Source of the DNA: Planktothrix sp. FACHB-1365
GTDB lineage: Bacteria > Cyanobacteriota > Cyanobacteriia > Cyanobacteriales > Microcoleaceae
DNA: 64,000 nt
Direction: 5' to 3'
Assembly (NCBI RefSeq): GCF_014697575.1
Contig: NZ_JACJSC010000027.1
Coordinates: forward strand, 1 to 64,000
Shown here: positions 27,927 to 35,637 of the stretch, in pieces
How the letters are laid out: each line of letters opens with the position of its first letter
Position numbering within the stretch: position 1 is the first letter of the stretch
Notes under the pieces: model-generated
Seen by the model: only the letters and a program-made list of their open reading frames with translations
The model's database searches: none
What the model was told of the DNA's origin: nothing
Program-made: the position numbers and the translations under genes

Positions 27927-28061
27927 TTGACATGGGGAGTCCGACGGCAATATATCGAGGAAATTGGAAAAACAGACAATGGAATCGTCGCAGCGACTAG
28001 CCATCTTTATGATGGGAAAAAGATCTCACCCTTACATTATAGAATTATATCAAAAAGTAGA
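27927..28061 (+). pseudogene. Remnant of a DDE transposase
   Basis: Translation gives WGVRRQYIEEIGKTDNGIV then AATSHLYDGKKISPLHYRII, which matches the block around the first catalytic aspartate region of IS4/IS701-like transposases (RQYIG-IGKTDNGIV and HLYDG--PL). There is no start and no rest of the enzyme: sequence on both sides is unrelated. No inverted repeats could be identified. It marks a past insertion between the channel gene and smc. Confidence 0.62.
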
Positions 28062-28140
28062 TGTCGATTTCCAGATTATTTGTCAGTGGTGACAGATTGT
28101 TGTCCTTTTGGAAAAAAGAAGAGGAACTGAACTTTTTCAA

Positions 28141-28226
28141 TACCAGGGCCAATTCCTCAACCGTTATACGGGTTTTAAAGTTTAATTCCGAGGACTTGGG
28201 TGTAGGCACCTCTGGCTTGGGTAACG
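28141..28226. repeat. Copy B of the 86-bp direct repeat (functional smc end)
   Basis: Partner of 26742-26827. It begins with TACCAGGGCCAATTCCTC, which corresponds to the last codons of the proline-rich gene, and continues into the true 3' end of smc. The two copies bracket 1.3 kb that carries the channel gene and the transposase remnant. Confidence 0.88.
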
Positions 28227-31200
28227 CCAATGGTTCGTTGAGACGCTTCCATCATCGGACGGCGTAAGCTAACAACAATAAATTGAGCTTGTTCGGTTTG
28301 ACTTTTAATCATTCTAGCCAATCTTTCCACGTTTGCTCCATCTAAAAACATATCAACTTCATCAAAGGCATAAAACGGGGAAGGACGATATCGTTGTAGA
28401 GCAAAAATAAAGCTTAAAGCCGTTAAAGATTTTTCACCTCCCGACATTGAGGTTAACCGTTGAACGGGTTTTCCTTTCGGGTGAGCAATTAAATTTAACC
28501 CACTACTAAAGGGGTCTTCTGGGTTATCAATTTCTAAATAACCATCCCCTTCAGACAGTTGAGCAAAAATGGTTTGAAAATTCTCATTAACGGCATCAAA
28601 GGCTTCTTGAAAAGCACGACGGCGTAAGGTGGTAAAGTTCTCAATTCTCAATAATAATTCGGTTCTTTCCCCTTCTAAGGTAGTTAATTTTTGGGTTAAT
28701 TCTTCTAAGCGAGTTTGAGTCCGTTCAAATTCTTCTAACGCTAACATATTCACAGGTTCTAAGGCTTCCATGCGTTTTTGGAGCGATCGCAATTCTCGCT
28801 GTAAACTGGCTAAATCTAAATTTTGAGGAATATTCGGTAACGGTTCAGGAAGTTCTGTCCGAATAGCGGCAATTTGTTCTAATTTTATAGTTAATTGTTC
28901 CCGTCTTCCTTGTTGGGTTTCTTGTAATTTTTCAATTTGCCAATCTAATTGTTGTTTGGCTAACCGCAATTCTCCTAACTGGGTTTCTACCTGATCCCGT
29001 TGTTTTTTCTCCTCTCCTAATTTCGCTTCTACTTGGGACACTTTCACACGGGTTTGTTGAATTTTTTGATGAATTTCTGCCAATTGAATCTTGACAATTT
29101 CTAACTTTTGTGTTAAAGATTTCTGTTCTTGACGAATAGTTTCTAATTTCTGATTTCCCTCTTGAATTTTATCCTGTAAACGGGTTTGTTGATTCTCAAT
29201 TTCAATTAACCGTTGTTGCACAGTTCTCAGGGCATTTTCCTTTTGTTGTAACTCAGTTTCCTGACTTCTTAATACCCCTTGAAGTTGTTGCCATTCACTA
29301 TGACTATGGGTGGCTTCTAATTGCGCTAAAACTTCCCGATCTTGTTGTAATTTCGTTTCTAAATTGGGAATTTCTGCCTCTAAATTCTTTAAGCGAATTT
29401 GGGCGGTATTCAATTCTTGGGTATTTTTTTCTAATTGCGATCGCAGTTGTTCCTGTTGATTATTTAAGGTCTTAATTTCCGACTCTAATAAGGAAACTTG
29501 TTGTTGATGATCTCGCAAGGTTTGTCTGACTTCGTTGAGTTGTTGCGATCGCACTTTCACCGTTTGACTCGTTTCTTCAATACTGCGGTTACACCGTTCT
29601 AAAATTCGTTCAATTTCCTCTAACCGTTCTTTCAATGCTGCAATATTTCTGGCTTCGGCTGACCCTTGATCCGTGCCAAAATGTAACGTAGACCGAGAGG
29701 AAACACTTCCCCCCGTCATGGCTCCGGTTGTTTCTAATAATTCTCCTTCTAAAGTTACAATGCGATATTGTCCTAACACTTTTCGAGCATTACTTAAATT
29801 ATTAAAAACTAAAGTATTGCCAAAAACATAAGCAAAAATATCTTGATATCTCGGTTCATATTCGATTAAATTCACCGCTAAATCAATTAACCCTTGCAAA
29901 TTTCGCATCGTGGCTAAATTAGGAAGATTTGAACGATTTCCCTGAATTTTATTTAACGGTAAAAATGTCGCCCGTCCCGCTTGTTGACGCTTCAAAAATT
30001 CAATAGCCGCCGCCGCCACACTATCATCTTCCACCACAATATGACCCAACCTCGCACCCGCCGCCGTTTCCAAGGCTAACTGATATTGGGGTTCAACTTG
30101 TCCCAACTGGCACACCAACCCACAAATACCCGAAATTCCCGACTGAGCAATAATTTTAGTCGCATAACTGCCCGTCGCCTCCTGTTGGGCTTGGTGTTGC
30201 GCTTCTAATTTATCCAATTTGCGCTGACGTTCCCGTTGTTCCTGTAACAGACGGGTTTGGGTTTCCTGCTGTACCTGTAAGTCGGTTTCTGCCTCCGTCA
30301 CCTGTTGAGTTAGAGTCGCCACCTGTTGAGACGTTGCATCCCGTTGAGTGGTAGCACTTTCCAGTGCTATTGTTTTTTGCGATAACTCCTCCCCCAAGGT
30401 TGCCAAAGACTGTTGCTGCTCAGAAAGTTGTCGTTGCAACTGTTCAACTCGTTCCCGCAGTCGGGCTTGTTCGGTACGATGGGGGTCAAGGGTTTTTTGC
30501 AGGGTTTCAATTTGTCGGTGCAGTTCCGTTTGTTGCACCATCCAGCTTTCTGCCTGTTGTGCCACCTGAGAAGTCGCCTCCCGACTGCGTTCTACCGTTG
30601 CTTGCAGGGTGTCCCGTTCCCGTTGGCGTTGACCCAAATTTAAAGTTTCCCGGTCTTTTTCAATGGCTAGAGTATCCAGGGTTTGATATTGTTGACGCAG
30701 TTCTTGTTCGGTTTGGTGAATTTGAGTAACGGTTTGTTGCAGAGCGGTTTCCAGTTCCGCAGACCGGGTTTGGAGTTGACGCTGTTGGGCTTCTTCTGTG
30801 GCCAAACTCGACTGAAGGGCGATGAGTTCTTCCTCCCCCATCGCCTTAACATGAGCGTTGAGGGCTTCGAGTTGTACCGAGGTGGTGTGAATTTGTTGAT
30901 CTTTTTGTTGACGTTGTTCGTTAAGTTCCGTTAACGTGCGATCATCGGCTTCTATTTGTTCCCGCAGTCGTCCTTGTTGTTGTTGTAACGTTTGATAATT
31001 AAGAACGGTTTCCCATTGACTTTTTTGTTGAAATTCTTCTCGAAGTTGTTGATATTTTTCAGCTTTTGAACGATCCTTATCTAAGCGATCGCGTTGAGCA
31101 ATTAATTCTTGTTCTACAATACGACTGCGTTCTTCTCGATCCTTAACCGCATCTAATTTTTCCTTAGCTAAGGTAATTTTTCGATCAAAGGAAGCCACCC

Positions 31201-31831
31201 CCGCCAACTCATCAATAATTTCTCGACGTTCACGGGGTTTCATGGTAATAATACCCGTCACATCTCCTTGTAAAACGACGTTATATCCTTCAGGATATAT
31301 TCGCAATTTATTCAACTGTTCATGCAATTCTGTTTGAGTACAAGCTTCCCCATTAATATAATAAGTCGAGGTATAAGTTCCCTGTTTTGTAACTCTTAAT
31401 TTCCGCGCAACCGTCCATTCTAAGGGGGGTTGATAATTCGGTATCTGTAGAGACGTTGCATGCAACGTCTCTACGGGGGTTTCTGTTTCTTCCTCTAATT
31501 CTTCCGTTTCTGGGGATAAATTATTATCCATTTCATCACTATTTCTTCCCAAAGGTTCGCCGTCATAGTCCGACAGGTCAAACGTCACCGTTACAAGGGT
31601 TTCAACGGTGGTTTTACGACTTTGGGCGTTATTCACGAGATCGGGTAAACGTTCCGCCCGCATTCCTTTAGAAGAGGATAACCCCAAAGCAAATAATAAC
31701 GCATCCAGAATATTCGATTTCCCCGAACCATTCGGCCCAGAAATGACCGTAAAACCCGGTAGTAATGGGACTGCTGTTGTCCCACCAAAGGATTTAAAGT
31801 TAGTCAGTTCGACGCGCTTGATATGAACCAT
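28175..31831 (-). CDS. smc: Chromosome segregation protein SMC
   Basis: ATP-driven chromosome organiser that dimerises and works with ScpA/ScpB. In 1218 residues it shows Walker A GPNGSGKSN (32-40), a long coiled coil, a glycine-bearing hinge in the middle (GISGICGLVCQLGQVEPQYQ through TGGSVSSRST), a second coiled coil, the signature SMSGGEKSLTALSF and Walker B FYAFDEVDMFLDGANV near the C-terminus. Between the Walker A region and the first coil there is an acidic insert (about residues 95-130) that includes a 28-bp palindromic repeat read in frame. The gene is divergent from the Septu operon with 211 bp between. A copy of its last codons is found 1.4 kb downstream. Confidence 0.96.
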   Translation of the reverse strand: MVHIKRVELTNFKSFGGTTAVPLLPGFTVISGPNGSGKSNILDALLFALGLSSSKGMRAERLPDLVNNAQSRKTTVETLVTVTFDLSDYDGEPLGRNSDEMDNNLSPETEELEEETETPVETLHATSLQIPNYQPPLEWTVARKLRVTKQGTYTSTYYINGEACTQTELHEQLNKLRIYPEGYNVVLQGDVTGIITMKPRERREIIDELAGVASFDRKITLAKEKLDAVKDREERSRIVEQELIAQRDRLDKDRSKAEKYQQLREEFQQKSQWETVLNYQTLQQQQGRLREQIEADDRTLTELNEQRQQKDQQIHTTSVQLEALNAHVKAMGEEELIALQSSLATEEAQQRQLQTRSAELETALQQTVTQIHQTEQELRQQYQTLDTLAIEKDRETLNLGQRQRERDTLQATVERSREATSQVAQQAESWMVQQTELHRQIETLQKTLDPHRTEQARLRERVEQLQRQLSEQQQSLATLGEELSQKTIALESATTQRDATSQQVATLTQQVTEAETDLQVQQETQTRLLQEQRERQRKLDKLEAQHQAQQEATGSYATKIIAQSGISGICGLVCQLGQVEPQYQLALETAAGARLGHIVVEDDSVAAAAIEFLKRQQAGRATFLPLNKIQGNRSNLPNLATMRNLQGLIDLAVNLIEYEPRYQDIFAYVFGNTLVFNNLSNARKVLGQYRIVTLEGELLETTGAMTGGSVSSRSTLHFGTDQGSAEARNIAALKERLEEIERILERCNRSIEETSQTVKVRSQQLNEVRQTLRDHQQQVSLLESEIKTLNNQQEQLRSQLEKNTQELNTAQIRLKNLEAEIPNLETKLQQDREVLAQLEATHSHSEWQQLQGVLRSQETELQQKENALRTVQQRLIEIENQQTRLQDKIQEGNQKLETIRQEQKSLTQKLEIVKIQLAEIHQKIQQTRVKVSQVEAKLGEEKKQRDQVETQLGELRLAKQQLDWQIEKLQETQQGRREQLTIKLEQIAAIRTELPEPLPNIPQNLDLASLQRELRSLQKRMEALEPVNMLALEEFERTQTRLEELTQKLTTLEGERTELLLRIENFTTLRRRAFQEAFDAVNENFQTIFAQLSEGDGYLEIDNPEDPFSSGLNLIAHPKGKPVQRLTSMSGGEKSLTALSFIFALQRYRPSPFYAFDEVDMFLDGANVERLARMIKSQTEQAQFIVVSLRRPMMEASQRTIGVTQARGAYTQVLGIKL
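31447..31474. repeat. 28-bp perfect palindrome inside smc
   Basis: GTAGAGACGTTGCA followed by its exact reverse complement. This dispersed repeat lies within the smc reading frame (about residues 120-128) and encodes VETLHATSL without breaking it. A relative of this palindrome sits at 56246-56273 in the phosphatase gene. Confidence 0.92.
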
Positions 31832-32042
31832 TTGGGCGGATGTAAACGAATCATCTTAGTGGGGACAACTCAAGGGGGTAGTTGTCGGAAGAATCAACAA
31901 TATTATCAGTTTAGCGTTAATCAAGCAAGGATTGGTTTTTTAGAAGATCGTGATCAAAGGTTATGGTTCCAATGATGTTTCACTTACAATTGTAGGAGCA
32001 ACTATTGGTAAAACTCCTATTCTACCGATATTATAAATAGTC

Positions 32043-33317
32043 ATGAAACTAACTAAGCTTAACCTTACCAATTATCGAGGAGTAGAAGACCTCGATCTAG
32101 CTCTACACCCTAACCTTAACGTTTTTATTGGAGTTAATGGTGCAGGAAAATCCACTATCCTTGATAGTATAGCAATTATGCTCTCTTGGGTCGTTAATCG
32201 GCTCCAAAACCCCAGAGCATTCGGTAGACCTATTAACGAGCCAGATATTACCAACGGTAAAGATAGCTCAACCATTCAACTCTCCAGCAGTATTCAGCAA
32301 CAAGTGATTACTTGGCAACTGGTCAGAATACGCCAAGGACACATCACCCCAAATAGAAGTGACCTAAGTAAACTTAATCCATATATCGAACAACTACGCC
32401 AACAAATCACCCTCCAGCCAGAACCAACCAATTTACCCCTATTTGTCTATTATCCGGTTAATCGTGCTGTTCTCGATATTCCCCTACGCATTAAACATAA
32501 ACACCAATTTAATCCCCTAATCGCTTACAAAGACGCCCTTACCAGTGGGGCAAATTTTCGTACCTTCTTTGAAGGGTTTCGGGAAAGAGAAGATCTAGAA
32601 AATGAAAACCTTAAATATCGTGATACCGTTCACAAACCCGATGATTTTTGTTTTCCTGACCCTCAACTGGAAGCAGTTCGTCAAGCTATTTATGGCTTTT
32701 TACCCGACTTTTCTAACCTGACCGTGCGCCGTAGCCCTTTAAGAATGGAAATCACCAAACAAGGGCAAATCTTAACGGTTAACCAACTTTCCAACGGAGA
32801 AAAATGCCTAATTGCCATGATTGGAGATCTGGCTCGTCGTATGGCGATGCTAAATCCCCAACAGTCCGAACCCCTAAAAGGGGATGGAATCATTCTGATT
32901 GATGAAATAGACCTTCATTTACACCCCCAATGGCAACGTTTTTTGATTCCGAAAATGTTAGAAATATTTCCTAATTGTCAGTTTTTTATTTCTACCCATT
33001 CTCCCCACGTTATTACCCATGTTCAGCCGGAAAACTTACATCTACTTCAGCAAACAAACCAAGGGATTAAAATTGTTCCTGCCCTTGAATCTTACGGCAA
33101 AACCGTTGAACGCATCCTAGAAGACTTAATGGGTTTAGAGACTACTCGCCCTACAGAGGTAGATCTCGCTTTAAGAGAAATCTTTGAAAATATTGCTCGA
33201 AATAGACTCCCCGAAGCTAAAGAAAAAATTAAGCTCCTCAAACCCAAAATTAAAGATGACCCTGAATTAACGAAAGCTGAAGTTTTAATTCGTCGGAAGG
33301 AAATTATTGGTAAATGA
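32043..33317 (+). CDS. ptuA: Septu defence ATPase PtuA
   Basis: A 424-residue ABC/SMC-type ATPase of the RecF/OLD-like class: N-terminal LTNYRGVEDLDL, Walker A GVNGAGKST (30-38), ABC-type signature LSNGEK, Walker B IILIDEIDLHLHPQW, then the switch histidine in FISTHSPHVI. The next gene, overlapping by 4 bp, is the HNH nuclease that is its usual partner. Together they form a Septu-type antiphage system, in which the ATPase is thought to control the nuclease. No reverse transcriptase is nearby, so this is not the retron version. A TAGGAG/CTCCTA inverted repeat lies 24-51 bp upstream of the ATG, in the region divergent from smc. Confidence 0.85.
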   Translation: MKLTKLNLTNYRGVEDLDLALHPNLNVFIGVNGAGKSTILDSIAIMLSWVVNRLQNPRAFGRPINEPDITNGKDSSTIQLSSSIQQQVITWQLVRIRQGHITPNRSDLSKLNPYIEQLRQQITLQPEPTNLPLFVYYPVNRAVLDIPLRIKHKHQFNPLIAYKDALTSGANFRTFFEGFREREDLENENLKYRDTVHKPDDFCFPDPQLEAVRQAIYGFLPDFSNLTVRRSPLRMEITKQGQILTVNQLSNGEKCLIAMIGDLARRMAMLNPQQSEPLKGDGIILIDEIDLHLHPQWQRFLIPKMLEIFPNCQFFISTHSPHVITHVQPENLHLLQQTNQGIKIVPALESYGKTVERILEDLMGLETTRPTEVDLALREIFENIARNRLPEAKEKIKLLKPKIKDDPELTKAEVLIRRKEIIGK

Positions 33318-34018
33318 AACAGATCATTAAAGGGAAAGAACCTCAATCTTTCGTTGATTGGAAGATGAGCAAACAATATGAAGAATCAAAAAATAATCCG
33401 CCAAGGGTTAGAAGTATCTATGCGCGTTTTAAAAAGACTAAAAAAGTTAAAACTCCTGTAAAAAACTCTTTAATGGCAGAACAGGGCTATATTTGTTGTT
33501 ATTGTGAGTGCCGAATAGGAGCAGATAACTCTCATATTGAACATTTAATCCCTAGAGATAGTGAATTTCAAAAATCTCTTGATTATGATAATTTATTATG
33601 CTGTTGTCAAAAGGATTTAGGAGAAAAGGATTTAGGAGAAAAAGATTTAGAAGTAAAACATTTAAAAGTAAACAAACATTGTGGTCATTCTAAACTTAAA
33701 AATATATTGCCTATTTCTCCATTAAACCCTGATTGTGAAACTCGTTTTATTTTTGATGATTATGGTCAAATTTTACCCGCTCAGGAAGATGATGATGAAG
33801 CTAAAAAGACTATCGAAATCTTACAATTAAATGTTCCTAAATTAAAAGCTCTGCGTAAAAGTGTGATCGATCCCTTTCGTAACCTTTACCTTGACCCTGA
33901 TCAGGATCAGGAAGAATTAAGAACTTTTATCTCAGATTACCTCGAAAAAAATTCAGAAGGGGAATATGGCGAATGTTGGACAACGATTAAATGTCTATTT
34001 GGTGATTTTCTTCATTAA
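33314..34018 (+). CDS. ptuB: Septu HNH nuclease PtuB
   Basis: A 234-residue HNH endonuclease of the family paired with PtuA. The nuclease core is CCYCECRIG (zinc cysteines, about residues 56-64), then HIEHLIPRD with the catalytic His, LDYDNLLCCC, and the second metal site HCGHSK. It would cut nucleic acid when released by the ATPase during phage attack. The ATG overlaps the ptuA stop (ATGA), so translation is coupled. A four-unit 15-bp tandem repeat (DLGEK-DLGEK-DLEVK-HLKVN) is inserted between the two zinc-binding segments; its copy number could vary between strains. Confidence 0.86.
   Translation: MKQIIKGKEPQSFVDWKMSKQYEESKNNPPRVRSIYARFKKTKKVKTPVKNSLMAEQGYICCYCECRIGADNSHIEHLIPRDSEFQKSLDYDNLLCCCQKDLGEKDLGEKDLEVKHLKVNKHCGHSKLKNILPISPLNPDCETRFIFDDYGQILPAQEDDDEAKKTIEILQLNVPKLKALRKSVIDPFRNLYLDPDQDQEELRTFISDYLEKNSEGEYGECWTTIKCLFGDFLH
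33614..33673. repeat. 15-bp minisatellite within ptuB
   Basis: Four in-frame tandem 15-bp units (GATTTAGGAGAAAAG and variants), the first two nearly identical and the last two more diverged. They encode a charged repeat inside the HNH domain. Confidence 0.88.
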
Positions 34019-34088
34019 GATGCACTGAAGCACAACAACGAATTTTTGCTAATATTGGGAATATTGGATAGATTATAAACAAAACCCA

Positions 34089-34156
34089 AGAAACCGGGTT
34101 TTTAACCCCAGTTTAGGCAATAAAATCAAGCTCTATTATCCAGAAACCTGGTTTCT
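34089..34156. repeat. Degenerate pair of the 15-bp palindrome
   Basis: AGAAACCGGGTTTTT at about 34089-34103 and AGAAACCTGGTTTCT at 34142-34156, 53 bp apart, each with one mismatch. They separate ptuB from the small gene at 34166. Confidence 0.8.
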
Positions 34157-34165
34157 GCATTAGTT

Positions 34166-34480
34166 ATGACTCCAATTAGCGATAGTTACCATAATTATTT
34201 AATTGAATCTCTTAAAGATCCAGAAGAAGCAGCTGCTTATCTTGAAGTAGCGTTAGAAGAAGGGAGCGATCAACCTCAATTATTAAAAAAAGTCATCACT
34301 AATATTGTAGAGGCTCACAGTCAATTAAATTATGGTTACGATTCTAATCAAATTAATCCAGAAAAACTGGATCAAGCTTTATCCTTAATCAATTGTGTTG
34401 CTATTTATGGTTTTGTAGAATTAGTGGATATGCTAGGTTTGAAAATTTCAATTCACGTGAAAGAGGTAGAAAGAGAATGA
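34166..34480 (+). CDS. Antitoxin-like small protein (HigA/addiction-module N-terminus)
   Basis: A 104-residue protein. Its first half (SYHNYLIESLKDPEEAAAYLEVALEEG) is the typical start of addiction-module antidote proteins that usually continue into an HTH. Here the second half instead reads as two helices ending VELVDMLGLKISIHVKEVE, whose last part resembles the end of such HTH domains, so the fold may be shortened or diverged. No toxin gene lies beside it, so it may be an orphan antitoxin. It lies 147 bp after ptuB but is separated from it by palindromic repeats, so membership of the Septu operon is unlikely. Confidence 0.6.
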   Translation: MTPISDSYHNYLIESLKDPEEAAAYLEVALEEGSDQPQLLKKVITNIVEAHSQLNYGYDSNQINPEKLDQALSLINCVAIYGFVELVDMLGLKISIHVKEVERE

Positions 34481-34498
34481 AGGATAACCGTTAACTTC

Positions 34499-34513
34499 AG
34501 AAACCGGGTTTCT
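34499..34513. repeat. 15-bp palindrome
   Basis: A single AGAAACCGGGTTTCT, 19 bp after the antitoxin-like gene. Confidence 0.85.
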
Positions 34514-34567
34514 AAGATTTAATATTGTGATAAAATAAATAGGAAAATAGGAGGAGATTAATACTAA

Positions 34568-34678
34568 ATGGAAAATACAGGGGTCTTAGATGCAGTCATG
34601 GGAGGAATAGCGATCGCAATTGTGATCGGAGGATTAATCATGCTATTTAAAGGCATTTCATCGATGCCTAAAAACTAA
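34568..34678 (+). CDS. 36-residue membrane peptide coupled to glyQ
   Basis: ATG at 34568 preceded by a strong AGGAGG (34548-34553), one hydrophobic helix rich in Gly and Ile ([17 protein letters not shown]) and a basic tail (KGISSMPKN). The stop overlaps the next start as TAATG, so translation of glyQ is coupled to it. The good ribosome-binding site and the coupling argue that it is expressed. Function is unknown. It could be a true small membrane protein or a leader peptide for glyQ. Confidence 0.55.
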   Translation: MENTGVLDAVMGGIAIAIVIGGLIMLFKGISSMPKN

Positions 34679-35592
34679 TGGTAAAATTGATTAACGTTAA
34701 ACCCATTAGAAAAATATTGCGTCCCGTGAATTTTCAATCAATTATTGCTACCCTGAATCAATTTTGGAGCGATCGCGGCTGTTTGATTGCTCAACCCTAT
34801 GATACCGAAAAAGGGGCGGGAACAATGAATCCCCATACCTTTTTACGTGCTATTGGCCCCGAACCTTGGTCTGTCGCCTATGTCGAACCTTGTCGCCGTC
34901 CCACCGATGGCCGTTATGGAGAAAACCCCAACCGTTTTCAACATTATTATCAATATCAAGTCTTAATTAAACCGTCTCCTGATAATATTCAAGAGATGTA
35001 TTTAGACTCCTTGAGACTGTTAGGAATTAACCCTGATGATCATGATATTCGCTTTGTAGAAGATAATTGGGAATCTCCCACTTTAGGCGCTTGGGGTGTG
35101 GGTTGGGAAGTGTGGTTAGATGGGATGGAAATTACTCAATTTACCTATTTTCAACAATGTGGTAGTCTTGATTGTCGTCCCGTTTCTATTGAGATTACTT
35201 ATGGTTTAGAACGTTTGGCAATGTATCTGCAAAATGTCGATGCCATGACTAAAATTTCTTGGACAGATACCATTAATTATGGAGATGTTCACTTACAGGG
35301 AGAAATTGAACAATGCACCTATAATTTTGAAGCCTCTAACCCCGAATTCTTGTTTACCTTATTTGGATTATATGAACAGGAAGCGGAACAATTAATTGAA
35401 AAAGGGTTAGTTTTACCCAGTTTAGATTATGTTCTCAAATGTTCCCATAGCTTTAATTTACTAGATGCACGAGGGGTAATTGCGGTTACAGAACGGACTC
35501 GTTATATTGGTAGAATTCGTAATTTAGCCAGACGAGTCGCCCAACGTTATTTAGAACAGCGAGAACTCTTAAATTATCCCTTAAAAAAATAG
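34678..35592 (+). CDS. glyQ: Glycyl-tRNA synthetase alpha subunit
   Basis: Catalytic subunit of the bacterial alpha2beta2 glycyl-tRNA synthetase. It is strongly recognisable: [44 protein letters not shown]-type [50 protein letters not shown], and [10 protein letters not shown] near the end. ATG at 34678 overlaps the stop of the small membrane ORF; an internal GTG at 34726 ([13 protein letters not shown]) would match the usual family N-terminus, so the first 16 residues may be untranslated. The beta subunit (glyS) is not in this window. Confidence 0.95.
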   Translation: MVKLINVKPIRKILRPVNFQSIIATLNQFWSDRGCLIAQPYDTEKGAGTMNPHTFLRAIGPEPWSVAYVEPCRRPTDGRYGENPNRFQHYYQYQVLIKPSPDNIQEMYLDSLRLLGINPDDHDIRFVEDNWESPTLGAWGVGWEVWLDGMEITQFTYFQQCGSLDCRPVSIEITYGLERLAMYLQNVDAMTKISWTDTINYGDVHLQGEIEQCTYNFEASNPEFLFTLFGLYEQEAEQLIEKGLVLPSLDYVLKCSHSFNLLDARGVIAVTERTRYIGRIRNLARRVAQRYLEQRELLNYPLKK

Positions 35593-35602
35593 TCTCAAGT
35601 CG

Positions 35603-35627
35603 GGTGCGTTAGCTCAGTGCACGCACC
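35603..35627. terminator. Possible bidirectional hairpin between glyQ and dnaX
   Basis: GGTGCGT (35603-35609) pairs with ACGCACC (35621-35627) in the 45-bp gap between two converging genes. There is no T-run on either side, so termination is plausible only by position. Confidence 0.4.
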
Positions 35628-35637
35628 GCTTCATTCA

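Noticed and set aside
34166-34480. Third gene of the Septu operon
   Set aside because: Separated from ptuB by 147 bp and a palindrome pair; the product resembles an antitoxin.
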